A stretch of 34,306 bases of DNA from Burkholderiaceae bacterium (GCA_011525945.1 WYBJ01000185.1:1-34306), one strand, 5' to 3'; positions 7,490 to 16,604 are shown, counted from the first letter of the stretch. Translations and numbers: made by a program. The notes: a model not told the origin generated them from the letters alone.

Positions 7490-8665
7490 TCATCCGCTCC
7501 CCGGTTGCGGCTGGTCGAGCAGCTCGTTCATTCGCTGCGTAGCCTCGATGACGCGCTCGGCGAAGGGCGTAACGGCACGCGCCATCTCATCGTGCCAGGC
7601 CGAGCGGCAATCGCAGGACAGGCCCTCGAATGCCGCCGGATCGAGAACCCTGTTGTATTGGCGCAAGCGCTCGAGCACGCGCTCGTTGCAGGCGTCGCAG
7701 TTGTGCGGCACCAGGGTGGGCGCGGGGTAGAACTGGAACATACCGACCACGAGCTTGCCGAGGCCGGCGGTGCGCTGCACAACCTCGATGATCGTCCATA
7801 ACCACGGCGCCTGGTACAGGCCGCAGGCCGACAGATACTCCGAGAGCGTGTAGGCCTGTATGGTGCAGGGCTCCAGGGAAACCGTGGTGCTGCCAACGGC
7901 GAACGCGTGGCCTATCGTCGCGACCGCGTCTTGCGCTGCTTCGGCCTCCGAGTAGAACGGCGGCTTGAGCAGGACGTAAGTGCGCAGCTTGAGATACTTC
8001 GTGACGATCGCCGCTGCGCGGTCGTACTGGCGCAACGTGAACCCTTTGTTGATGCAGATGGCACGCCGGTGGTCATCGATCGTCTCCAGGCCGATCGCAA
8101 TCTCGACATGCTTGCCGGGCAGCAGGTCGCGCAGTTCGCGTACGATTTCCTCGCGCACGAATTCCGGCCGGCTCTCGAGCACAACCATGCGTATGTGAGG
8201 ATTGGCGCCGATCGCTTGCAAGATCGCGCTCCGATCGATCGCGGGTATCTCGGCATCGTTGAGGAACGAGCCGTTGTTGTAGAGATTCAGGATCGGGTAG
8301 CGTGACCAGTCGGTTGCATCGAACACCGAGAAAAACTGACGCTGATGGTCGCCCTGCGGAATCGAAAGCCGCCGCGTCTGTTTTGCCAGATGGCCGCACA
8401 TCGTACAACCGTGCGCCTTCTTCAGCGCCCAGTCGCATCCTTGCGACAGGAGATAGATGACCAGGCGCTTGCGGCAGGCGCCGTCGAAGAATTCCTCTCG
8501 CTCGTCCGCAGGGGGCGCCAGGAGCGTCGAGCCCTCGGGCAACGGAATCCGATCGTGGATTCGTGCCAGCGTCTGCGACAGCAAACGGTAGTGGGAGGCG
8601 CGTCTGCCGCTGCCGGGGGCACGGTACGCCTCTCGTCCGCCGAGTGCCGTGTCGAGGTCCGTCAT
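7490..8665 (-). CDS. Radical SAM protein resembling archaeosine-biosynthesis enzyme RaSEA (TIGR01210-like)
   Basis: This 391-residue protein has a radical SAM cluster motif of unusual spacing, C77-x9-C87-x2-C90 (GCTMCGH). A TIM-barrel-like central region follows (NLYNNGSFLN, IGLETIDD, LKPPFYSEAEA). The C-terminal part has two further cysteine groups (CDAC and CDC) that could bind Zn or a second cluster. The GC-xn-GCTMCGH motif and the Elp3-like core resemble the archaeal tRNA archaeosine enzyme RaSEA. Bacteria are not known to make archaeosine at tRNA position 15, so the substrate here is unknown. The gene is convergent with the cyclase-FHA gene and is followed upstream by the kinase operon on the same strand, separated by about 64 bases. 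Confidence 0.65.
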   Translation of the reverse strand: MTDLDTALGGREAYRAPGSGRRASHYRLLSQTLARIHDRIPLPEGSTLLAPPADEREEFFDGACRKRLVIYLLSQGCDWALKKAHGCTMCGHLAKQTRRLSIPQGDHQRQFFSVFDATDWSRYPILNLYNNGSFLNDAEIPAIDRSAILQAIGANPHIRMVVLESRPEFVREEIVRELRDLLPGKHVEIAIGLETIDDHRRAICINKGFTLRQYDRAAAIVTKYLKLRTYVLLKPPFYSEAEAAQDAVATIGHAFAVGSTTVSLEPCTIQAYTLSEYLSACGLYQAPWLWTIIEVVQRTAGLGKLVVGMFQFYPAPTLVPHNCDACNERVLERLRQYNRVLDPAAFEGLSCDCRSAWHDEMARAVTPFAERVIEATQRMNELLDQPQPGSG

Positions 8666-8729
8666 TGCGTGCGTCTCGCGTTGTTATGCACGATACTTTA
8701 CGGCATGCGAGCGCGCCGCCTGAGGAAAG

Positions 8730-11270
8730 CTAAATCGCTGTCGGTTTGCCTGCCTTGGGCGTCGCATGACCGGGCCCGCGCGGCGCCGCCAGCAGCCCCG
8801 CCGGCGGCTGCGTTTCGAGCCGAACGCGCACCGCGTCGTCGGTGCAAGCCTGCGCGAGGCCCACATTCACGACGGCGCCAGTGCTGCCGGCGAGCAGGAA
8901 ACACACCTGACCGAGCTTGGCGTTGAGCGGTTTGAGCACGGCTTGTTCGATGATGTCGGCGGGATTGCCCTCGGCGAGCCGGAGCTGGTAGCGCCCGGGC
9001 TCGGCGAGCGGCTGGGCATCGAGCACTTGCCGGATGCCACGTAGCTCCCGCAGCAGTTGCTGGGCGGTGTGCACGCCCAGCGCACCGGCGGGCAGACCCG
9101 CAACGTGCAAGCCCACCTTCTGTTCCGGCGCGCTGAAGTGCTGCAAGAAGAAGGTCTTGGAGAACTCCTCGCCGACTAGACGCCCGATCTCGACCAGGGC
9201 CTGATCTTCCGAAGCCCAGCTCTGCGCCTTCGGCAAAGTGGTATTGAGATAGATCTCTTCTCCGCTCGCACGATCGGTCGCCTTGACCGTCCACGACGTC
9301 AGTGCAGTCTTCGAGACGATGAGCCCCGAGGCGGGCAGGTGCATCGATAGCCGTTTCACCTTGACTTCGCCCTGGATGTGAAAGTCCGCCTGTTTGGTCG
9401 CGGTGCCGGCGGGCGCATCGATCTCTGGCGCCCAGACGCGGAAGCCGAACGAGCGAATGCGCTCCTTGATGACGTTCTCGGCAAGCTGCGAGCGCGCCGG
9501 GGCGAGGGCCTCGGCGGTATCGGCGTTACGGATCGTCATCATGACCGAGATCTTCGGATCGCCGCCGTTACGTATGAATTCGATGCGTTCCTCTTTCGAC
9601 ATCTGATTGAGCGACTTCTGCACGGCGCGCATGCGTACAGCGGCGCGCGCAACGGTCGTGACCAGTCCGTCCTTGCCTACCTCGGGCGCACCCTCGGAGA
9701 TGACGCGCTTGATGAATATGCCCGGATCGGCCAGCAGCGTCTGCTCGATGGCAGCGTAGTTGCGATCGAGCGAAGCGGGCTGAACGTAAACACCCAGCGC
9801 CTTGTCGATCAGCTTGCGCTTGGCGTCTGCGCGCGCCTCGGCTTGCGCCGCCGCAGGATCGCCGTTGAAGCGCGGGTCCTTCGGATCGGCCGCACCGAGC
9901 GCACTGATCACCATAGTGCCGGGCTCGACCGGCACGTCGATCGATGGCGCGCTCGGCGGGGCTGCGGCCGGCGCAGACGCGGGTTCAACCTTCACGGTCG
10001 TGTTCCCGGCGGCAGCGGGTGCCGCTGCCGCTGCCGCTGTGGCCTGTCCGGGCTCGGCCGCCTTGTCCGTCTTGCCCGGGGTGAGCGCGAGATACGCACC
10101 CACCGCAACCGCGGCAACGACGCCTGCTGCCACCGCCGCCAAGGCGCCGCCGCCGAGCGGTTTTCTGTGGCTTGTCGCCGGTACCGGCGTCGCCGGCGAT
10201 GGGGGTGCGGGCTGCGCAGGCGAGGATAGCCGCGGCGCGGGCGATGGCGCGGTCGAAGGCGAAGCCATCGCCGCGGGTCCAGCACTCGCGGCTTGCGCCT
10301 TGCCGGTTGCCGCACGCTGCGCATCGAGAGGGCGCTCCGGAGGCGGCTGCATCCTGAGCGTCGGTTCCGACCCGGTATCGACCACGGTCGCGTCGTCTGG
10401 TCTGCCCCCCGCCGCCTGCAGCCGCGTCGCCTCGGCGTAGGCGCCCGCCACGGCGGCGCGGATCGCGGCCGCGAATTCGGCTGCACTCTGGTAGCGCTCG
10501 GCAGGCTTCTTCGCCATCGCCTTGCGCACGACCGCGTCCCAGGCGGGCGGCAGGGTAGTGTTCAACATCGAGGGCGCGAGCGGCTCCTCGGTGAGCACCT
10601 TGTACATGATGGTGGTGACGTTACCGGTGAAGGGCTTCTCGCCGGTGAGGAACTGGTACAGGATGACGCCGCAGGAAAAGAGGTCGCTCCTGTGATCGAC
10701 CGGATGACCGAGGAACTGCTCGGGCGACATGTAGGCCGGGGTGCCGAGCACTGCACCCGCCTGGGTGAGGTCCGAGCTTTCGAGCCGGGCGATGCCGAAA
10801 TCGGCCACCTTTACCGCTCCCTGCTCGAGCACGATGATGTTGGCGGGTTTGATGTCGCGATGGGTGACGCCGCGCTCGTGCGCGTGTTGCAGCGCATCCA
10901 GGATCTGGCCCATGATGCGCTCCACCGCTGGCAGCGGGAAGCGCTCGTTCGCTTCGAAAAAATCGCGCAGCTCGCGACCCTTGATGAACTCCATCGCGAT
11001 GTAGGCGATCGACTCCCCGCTGCCCGCGGGCGCGTCCTCGCCGTAGTCGTAGATCGCGACGATGTGCGGGTGATTGAGCCGTCCGGCGGCCTGGGCTTCG
11101 CGCTTGAAGCGCGCCAGGATCTCGGCCGCCTGGTCCCGGTTGAGCTGCTCGGGGCGGATGGTCTTGATCGCGACGGTGCGCTCGATCAGCGGATCGAAGC
11201 CCTCGTACACGATGCCCATCGCGCCCTTGCCGAGCTCGCGTCGGATCAGGTACTTACCCAGCTTGTCCAT
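8730..11270 (-). CDS. Membrane-anchored Ser/Thr protein kinase with FlgT-like periplasmic region
   Basis: The 846-residue protein starts with a complete Hanks-type kinase domain (residues 7-275): glycine loop GKGAMG, K36, catalytic D139 in HRDIKPAN, DFG at 157-159, and a GTPAYMSPE activation segment. A Pro/Ala-rich linker (300-370) leads to one transmembrane helix (about 376-396). The remaining 450 residues should be periplasmic. Residues 450-550 include AEARADAKRKLIDKALGVYV, resembling the N-terminal domain of FlgT/LPP20-type proteins. Residues 571-711 resemble the protein encoded two genes upstream, and 718-810 form a further unrecognised domain. It is the last gene of a three-gene set, 52 bases after the CsgG-like gene. 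The layout suggests an envelope sensor; ligand and targets are unknown. Confidence 0.85.
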   Translation of the reverse strand: MDKLGKYLIRRELGKGAMGIVYEGFDPLIERTVAIKTIRPEQLNRDQAAEILARFKREAQAAGRLNHPHIVAIYDYGEDAPAGSGESIAYIAMEFIKGRELRDFFEANERFPLPAVERIMGQILDALQHAHERGVTHRDIKPANIIVLEQGAVKVADFGIARLESSDLTQAGAVLGTPAYMSPEQFLGHPVDHRSDLFSCGVILYQFLTGEKPFTGNVTTIMYKVLTEEPLAPSMLNTTLPPAWDAVVRKAMAKKPAERYQSAAEFAAAIRAAVAGAYAEATRLQAAGGRPDDATVVDTGSEPTLRMQPPPERPLDAQRAATGKAQAASAGPAAMASPSTAPSPAPRLSSPAQPAPPSPATPVPATSHRKPLGGGALAAVAAGVVAAVAVGAYLALTPGKTDKAAEPGQATAAAAAAPAAAGNTTVKVEPASAPAAAPPSAPSIDVPVEPGTMVISALGAADPKDPRFNGDPAAAQAEARADAKRKLIDKALGVYVQPASLDRNYAAIEQTLLADPGIFIKRVISEGAPEVGKDGLVTTVARAAVRMRAVQKSLNQMSKEERIEFIRNGGDPKISVMMTIRNADTAEALAPARSQLAENVIKERIRSFGFRVWAPEIDAPAGTATKQADFHIQGEVKVKRLSMHLPASGLIVSKTALTSWTVKATDRASGEEIYLNTTLPKAQSWASEDQALVEIGRLVGEEFSKTFFLQHFSAPEQKVGLHVAGLPAGALGVHTAQQLLRELRGIRQVLDAQPLAEPGRYQLRLAEGNPADIIEQAVLKPLNAKLGQVCFLLAGSTGAVVNVGLAQACTDDAVRVRLETQPPAGLLAAPRGPGHATPKAGKPTAI

Positions 11271-11322
11271 GCGTTCGGGCGTGCGTCGAGCGTGTGCAAC
11301 GCCGGTCTCTTCGCGTTCGCAC

Positions 11323-12147
11323 CTACTCCTTGTACTTCGAGTCGATCTCGTAGACCGCAGTCTGCACCAGGCGCTGCACCATCGTGTCCAGCCCGACGCC
11401 GCCCTTGGCGCTCTGCGACACGCCCAGTACGCTGGTCGACTTCGCCCCGACCTCCATCTTGAGCTCCTGATAGCCTTGCGCGACCTGTTCGGTGGTGTTG
11501 GCGTCCATGATCTTGTAGCGCATGCCGATCAGCCACACGCCGCTCGTCTCGCCGGTCCGTACCGAGCCCACCCCGATTCCAGTGGCCACACCGCCCGATC
11601 CGCCGATCAAGCTGCCAAAGATGCCGCCCAGCGCCCGTCCGTCGAACCCTTCCTTGTTCTCAGCGATCTGCTCGGCCTTCAGGATGTCGAACTTGACGAC
11701 CCATTTCGTGGTCTTGAGCTTCCCCATCTGCATCGTTTCGCGCGCCTTGTTCGGATCGCCCAGGTTGTAGGCGAGCGAGACCTCGCGCAGCAGCGGACCC
11801 AGGTTGGAGCGCTCGAGTACTGCGAAATTGGCCTGCGAGAGCTCGAGCTCGGCGTAGTCGGCGATGTTGTTGGGCAGAAACCGCTGGGTGAACGTCGCGT
11901 TGTTGCTCTTGATCTCGCCCGGGATGACGACCAGAGCGGGCCCGCGGGTGGCCTTGTTGACGTATTCCACGGGCTTGTAGATCGCCTGGTCGGCTGCGGC
12001 ATTGGCTTTCTGCGAGGTTTCGCTGCCGGCCGTGGGTGAGGGGTTGCCGAATACCGGCTGCGCCGCGGCCCCGCCGGCGCCAAGTGTCAGCACAAGCGTG
12101 GCCGCGCCAAGCGCGCAACGTGTCGACGTGGTGGTGCGCATTTTCAT
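11323..12147 (-). CDS. CsgG/HfaB-family protein (curli-secretion-like)
   Basis: This 274-residue protein has a signal peptide (cleavage near GGAAAQ) and a CsgG-type core. ADYAELELSQANFAVLERSNLG matches the family's nucleotide-binding-like TolB/CsgG fold, and a glycine-rich stretch (GGIFGSLIGGSGGVATGIGVG) corresponds to the region that forms the pore strands in CsgG. Unlike E. coli CsgG there is no cysteine at the signal-peptide junction, so it is not an obvious lipoprotein. No curlin subunits or CsgE/F genes are nearby. The ATG has a strong Shine-Dalgarno (AAGGAGAGCCTC). It sits between the FlgT-like gene and the kinase, so its role is probably envelope sensing or complex assembly rather than curli export (inferred). 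Confidence 0.8.
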   Translation of the reverse strand: MKMRTTTSTRCALGAATLVLTLGAGGAAAQPVFGNPSPTAGSETSQKANAAADQAIYKPVEYVNKATRGPALVVIPGEIKSNNATFTQRFLPNNIADYAELELSQANFAVLERSNLGPLLREVSLAYNLGDPNKARETMQMGKLKTTKWVVKFDILKAEQIAENKEGFDGRALGGIFGSLIGGSGGVATGIGVGSVRTGETSGVWLIGMRYKIMDANTTEQVAQGYQELKMEVGAKSTSVLGVSQSAKGGVGLDTMVQRLVQTAVYEIDSKYKE

Positions 12148-12181
12148 GAGGCTCTCCTTCTTGCGGTCATGGACGGCGCAG

Positions 12182-12835
12182 TCAGCGCACGCCGGCATTG
12201 CGACAGTAATCGCCGTAGAGTTGGGCAACCACTTCGTCGGCGCGTTCGTTGAGCAGCGTCAATGCCATGCCGAGTACGTCGTGCCCGGCATAGCTTTCGT
12301 TGCTTGCACTTGCTTGCGAGATCATGCGGCCGTTGGCGCCGGTGAGGACGAAGTCGAGCCGCAGCGCGACCTGATTGACGTTGATGATGGCATTGCGCGA
12401 GATCTGCGTGTCGATCAGGCCGCGCAGGATGTACTGCGCGGCGAGCCGCCGCGATGCGCTGATGGCGGCATCGGGATCGTTGCGGAAGACGGCGTCGATC
12501 TCGGCTTGCGCGACCTGGCGGCGGATCTCCTCCGGGGTGAAGGTGCGCAAGCCCAGCGCCCGCAAGCGCTGGTTGATCGCTTCGAAATGCGGGTCGTAGG
12601 CCGCCTGCTTGGCGAGCACCGTGCCGTTGCGGTTCTCGCCGATCATCACCATGATCTTCTGATTCTTGATCTTGTCCAGGCAAGGCGTTGCGAGCTGTGC
12701 CTGAACCCGCGCCTGGCGCTCCTGGGCCTCTGTTTTACGGCTGTCGTCTCCGCTGGAGAACTTGAAGCCTTGCGCGCAGCCGATACCGGGTGCGCAAGCA
12801 AGCGCTGCGACGAGCGCGAGGCACGGCAGTTTCAT
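12182..12835 (-). CDS. Periplasmic FlgT/TolB-like protein, partner of the kinase operon
   Basis: This 217-residue secreted protein has a signal peptide ending near GIGCAQ, with a cysteine close to the cleavage site. The mature part reads KIMVMIGENRNGTVLAKQ, then INQRLRALGLRTFTPEE, then an AAQYILRG strand and a NVNQVALRLDFVLTGANG stretch. The same order of elements appears in residues 571-711 of the kinase two genes downstream, so the two regions look homologous by eye. The fold is probably the TolB-N/FlgT-middle type. Its stop lies 34 bases before the CsgG-like start, consistent with one operon. The function is unknown; it may assemble with the kinase ectodomain or the CsgG-like protein. Confidence 0.65.
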   Translation of the reverse strand: MKLPCLALVAALACAPGIGCAQGFKFSSGDDSRKTEAQERQARVQAQLATPCLDKIKNQKIMVMIGENRNGTVLAKQAAYDPHFEAINQRLRALGLRTFTPEEIRRQVAQAEIDAVFRNDPDAAISASRRLAAQYILRGLIDTQISRNAIINVNQVALRLDFVLTGANGRMISQASASNESYAGHDVLGMALTLLNERADEVVAQLYGDYCRNAGVR

Positions 12836-12981
12836 GGCGTGACTTTCGTTTCGAGCAAGGTCTGCACGGCCCGGCGGGGCCCCAGCAAAAAACGAATGAT
12901 GACACGGCTGCGGCGAAAATCGTGGAGAAATTCCACGTCGCAGTGCTTGTTCGACTCAGGTCGTCGACACACGTCGACTCG

Positions 12982-12999
12982 GCGGCCCGGCCGGGCCGC
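12982..12999 (-). terminator. GC-rich palindrome just after rnfB-like stop
   Basis: GCGGCCCGG and CCGGGCCGC form a perfect 18-bp palindrome two bases past the stop of the RnfB-like gene. It is followed on the minus strand by a second short inverted repeat (GTCGAC-x4-GTCGAC). There is no T-run, so it may be a rho-assisted terminator or RNA-stabilising hairpin separating rnfB from the kinase operon. Confidence 0.35.
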
Positions 13000-13001
13000 G
13001 A

Positions 13002-13715
13002 TCAGGGCAGGGCGGCAAGTCTTGCGCGCGCCCGCTGCAGCGCCGCTTCCACGATCCGATGCTTGCGCGCCTCGTCCGCGGCGGTACGCGCAGCTTCGGG
13101 TGTGCGCGACGACTTTGCCGCCATGCGCTCGGCGTGTTCGCGCCGCTCACGATCGAGTCTCGCGCTGCGCTGCTCGAAGCGCCGGCGTGCGCTCGCGGCG
13201 CGCGCGCGCGCGTGGCCCGGCACCAGGTCGGCAGCTCGCCGCCGCAGCGGTTCGAGCACGATGCAATCGACGGGACACGCCGGCACGCACAGCTCGCACC
13301 CGGTACAGTCACTCGCAATCACCGTGTGCATGAGCTTGGCCGAACCCACGATAGCATCGACCGGGCACGCCCGGATGCACAGTGTGCATCCAATGCAGCG
13401 TGCTTCGTCGATGAATGCAAGCTGACGAGGTTTGTACGCGCCGCGCGTGACGTCAAGAGGCACGGCCGGTCGGCCGGTGATGGCCGCGAGCTTGCGTACC
13501 ACCGCCGTGCCGCCGGGCGGGCAGCGATTGATGGCTTCGCCGGCGGCGATCGCCTCGGCGTACGGCCCGCAGCCGTCATGGCCACACTGCCGGCACTGTG
13601 TCTGCGGCAGCACGGCATCGATGCGCCGCGCCAGCGGCTGCGCCCGCGCGCGCAGCCTAGCGGCGGCGAGCGCCGTGGCTGCCACGACGACGAGAATGCT
13701 GACGAGCAATGTCAT
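13002..13715 (-). CDS. rsxB: RnfB/RsxB-type electron transport ferredoxin
   Basis: This 237-residue protein has an N-terminal membrane helix ([19 protein letters not shown]). An RnfB-type cluster site follows (CRQCGHDGC with a later NRC), then two ferredoxin [4Fe-4S] motifs ([12 protein letters not shown] and [12 protein letters not shown]). The C-terminus is a long charged helix rich in Arg, Ala and Glu. RnfB normally passes electrons within the six-subunit Rnf/Rsx membrane complex. No rnfA, C, D, E or G is present here, so this is a solitary copy, as seen in many betaproteobacteria, with an unknown partner. The ATG at 13715 is preferred over a TTG two codons upstream. Confidence 0.85.
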   Translation of the reverse strand: MTLLVSILVVVAATALAAARLRARAQPLARRIDAVLPQTQCRQCGHDGCGPYAEAIAAGEAINRCPPGGTAVVRKLAAITGRPAVPLDVTRGAYKPRQLAFIDEARCIGCTLCIRACPVDAIVGSAKLMHTVIASDCTGCELCVPACPVDCIVLEPLRRRAADLVPGHARARAASARRRFEQRSARLDRERREHAERMAAKSSRTPEAARTAADEARKHRIVEAALQRARARLAALP

Positions 13716-13918
13716 GCGCAAAGGGAGGCGGGCGAGGGCCGCGCGTGCGGCCGGGCCGCAGTTGCGACGGCGACGCGCAGGCCGCGACGTGCAATTCTAT
13801 CGTGGGTGGTGGCGACCGGACTCAAGGACTGCGCTGTCGTGCCGCAATCCCTGTTCGGGCGTAGTGCCGGCGATGCTCGCGGCCCGGGCGCCCCAAGCCC
13901 TCCGCTAGAATCGAGCCC

Positions 13919-15892
13919 ATGGCCAGAACCGCCCGTATCCGCACCCGCACCAGCAGGGGCTGGCCTGCCCTCGAGGCTGCAATCGTCGCGCGCCTGCGCA
14001 CCGAGCCGTCCACGCGCAGCGTGACCGTCACGGTTGCACTGCTGGTGGTCGCGCTGTACGGCACCGCGCTGGGGTATCCGCTGGTGTTCGCTGACTTCGC
14101 CCTGCTTAGCGCGCAGCAACTCGGTGCCTATGCGCGCGCGCTGCCTGCACCGGGCGGAAACTGGCTCGCTGATGCGTCGTTCGGCTGGTCCGGGTTCGTG
14201 TTCGGTACGAACTGGCCCTGGCACCGGACGCTGAATCTGGCGGCGCACGGTGCGGCCACTTTATTTGCATTCGCCCTGTTTCGGCGCATCCTGACTGGCG
14301 CAGGTGCAACGGGGAGGATCGCGAGCGGCTGGATCGCGTTCGTCGCGGCGCTCCTGTTTGCGCTCCATCCGGTAGCGATCTACACCGTCGCCTACCTGTC
14401 CGCACGTTACGCCTTGCTGCTCGGATTGTTCGCGCTGGTGGCGCTTTGGAGTACGGCGCGTTCGCTTCAGGACGGCGGACGCGCGGCCTGGGCGATCGGC
14501 CCGATCGCCATGGCGGTCGCGGTCGCGTGCAGTCCCGGCGCGCTCGCGATCCCGGCGGCGATGGCGCTGCTTGTATTGACGCTGCCTGCCGCAGGCGCGG
14601 CCGAGCATCGTCGTGCCTGGCTGGGGGTCGCTCTTGCGGGGTTGATCGCGGCAGCTTATGCGACTGCTTGGGTCGCGGAGGCGCCGGAGTCCGGGGCGGG
14701 GGCGGGCGCTTATCTCGATGGCCTGGCTGCCTCATCGTGGCGCATTCTTCGCTACCTCGGGTTCTGGCTCGTACCCTGGACTGCGCGCATGGCGATCGAC
14801 ATGCCCGAGCCCGCGATCAGTGCCGGCGCCATCTGGCCGGGTTGGCTTGCAATCGTGGTCCTGGCGATGCTGGCACTCGGTATCGCCTGGATCTTGCGAA
14901 CCCGGCGCACCGGTCTTGCGCGTGCGGCGGGGATCGGCATCGGCTGTGCTCTTGTCTTGAGCTCGGTGCAGGCGTTCTGGCCGAGGCTAGACGCGCCGTT
15001 TGCGCTCGCACGCAGTTACGCCTGGATGCCGTGCGTCGCGCTCGCGCCCGCGTGTGGGTTGGCGCTGTTGCCAAGCCGCGCGGCGTGGATCGCCGCATGC
15101 ACCGTCATCGTGCTGTGGATCGTACTTGCGGCCGACACTTTGCAGACTTTCTCCAACCATGTCGCGCTCTGGGATGATGCCGTGCGCCGGACCGAGCGCG
15201 TCGGGCCGCGGCCGCAAGATGCACGCGTCTATCTCAACCGCGCGACGGTGCATCGGCACGACGGTCACACGCTGGCCGCGCTGGACGATTACGATCGGGC
15301 GCTCGCGTTGCAACCAGCCATGACACGAGCATTGCGCGGGCGCGCGCAGGTCTACATCGACGAGAAGCGCTACGGCGAAGCGCTGCGTGATCTCGACCGC
15401 CTGCTCGAGCTCGATCCCGCGCAGGCAATCACGCATGCCGACCGCGGCCTCGCCTTGATGCAGGCGGGGCGGCTCGACGAGGCGGGTCATGCATTCGACC
15501 GCGCGATCCGGCTCGGCGCGAGAGAGCCGCGCGTGTTTCTCAATCGCGCGCTCACCCGGCTGCAGCTCGGCGGCCTGGGTGCCGCCAACGCGGCGCTCGC
15601 GGACATCGAGCGGGCGCTGAAGCTCGACCCCGCGTACGCGCTCGCGTATTACAACCGCGCCATGATCTTCGAGCAGGCAGCCAACGCGGGGATCCGGCTG
15701 CGCGATGCGTTGAGCCCCGAGCTCATGCGTGCAGTAGCCGACCAGAACCTCAGCCGGGCCTGCGAGCTCGGTCTCGCCGGGGCGTGCGAACGGCTGCGCG
15801 AGAAATCGAAGGAGACCCTGCCGGGTGCGGCTGACGCGCCGCTGCGCATGACGCCCGAAGCGCTGCGCCAACAGGCATCACCCAGTCGCTGA
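13919..15892 (+). CDS. TMTC-like multi-pass membrane protein with C-terminal TPR repeats
   Basis: This 657-residue protein has about ten hydrophobic helices in residues 35-420. At least four tetratricopeptide repeats follow (about 435-600), for example [31 protein letters not shown] and [16 protein letters not shown]. The segment [22 protein letters not shown] resembles the conserved loop of TMTC/DUF1736 proteins, which belong to the GT-C glycosyltransferase superfamily. It may glycosylate or modify envelope components; this is a family-level inference. The last 15 bases overlap the convergent bpt gene. No partner genes lie on the same strand. Confidence 0.7.
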   Translation: MARTARIRTRTSRGWPALEAAIVARLRTEPSTRSVTVTVALLVVALYGTALGYPLVFADFALLSAQQLGAYARALPAPGGNWLADASFGWSGFVFGTNWPWHRTLNLAAHGAATLFAFALFRRILTGAGATGRIASGWIAFVAALLFALHPVAIYTVAYLSARYALLLGLFALVALWSTARSLQDGGRAAWAIGPIAMAVAVACSPGALAIPAAMALLVLTLPAAGAAEHRRAWLGVALAGLIAAAYATAWVAEAPESGAGAGAYLDGLAASSWRILRYLGFWLVPWTARMAIDMPEPAISAGAIWPGWLAIVVLAMLALGIAWILRTRRTGLARAAGIGIGCALVLSSVQAFWPRLDAPFALARSYAWMPCVALAPACGLALLPSRAAWIAACTVIVLWIVLAADTLQTFSNHVALWDDAVRRTERVGPRPQDARVYLNRATVHRHDGHTLAALDDYDRALALQPAMTRALRGRAQVYIDEKRYGEALRDLDRLLELDPAQAITHADRGLALMQAGRLDEAGHAFDRAIRLGAREPRVFLNRALTRLQLGGLGAANAALADIERALKLDPAYALAYYNRAMIFEQAANAGIRLRDALSPELMRAVADQNLSRACELGLAGACERLREKSKETLPGAADAPLRMTPEALRQQASPSR

Positions 15893-16604
15893 GCTCGCCT
15901 GTCCGATCGGCTGCCAGCGGTTGTCGATCAGGCCTTCCATGGGCTGGAAGTTGATCTTGTAGGCCATCTTCTGACTTTGCCCGATCCAGTAGCCGAGGTA
16001 GAGGTAGGGCAGCTCGAGACGGCGGCACTGCTCGATCTGCCACAGGATGTTGTAGGTGCCGAGGCTGGCAGCCACCAGGTCCGGATCGAAGAATGTGTAG
16101 ACCGACGACAGTCCGTCTTGGAGCTCATCGACAATACTCACGATGCGCAGGGCGCCGTGGTCGCGAAACTCCACCAGACGCGAGCGCACGTTGCTCTGGA
16201 GCAGGAAGTGCCGGTACTGCTCGCGGCTATCCTGGTCCATGCCGCCCCCGGCATGACGGCGCGACTGATAGCGCAGGTACAACGCATAGTGCTCGGCGCT
16301 GTAGCGCAGATCGAGCAACTGCACCTGCATGTCACGATGGCGCTTGAGCGTGCGGCGCTGTGAGCGGCTGGGACGGAATTCCTCGGTGAGGACCCGCACC
16401 GGCACGCACGCGCGGCAGGCATCGCAGTAGGGGCGATAGGTGAAGGCGCCGCTGCGCCGGAAGCCGGCGCGGACCAGCTCGCTGTAGACCGGAGTGTCGA
16501 TCAAGTGGCTGGGTGTTGCGACCTGGGAGCGGGCCATGCGCTCTGGCAGATAGCTGCACGGGTACGGCGCAGTGGCGTAGAACTGCAGAACCGATAGCGG
16601 AAAG

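Noticed and set aside
12002-14024. Long plus-strand frames over the FlgT-like and RnfB genes
   Set aside because: Low-complexity Arg/Ala-rich translations overlap well-supported genes on the other strand.
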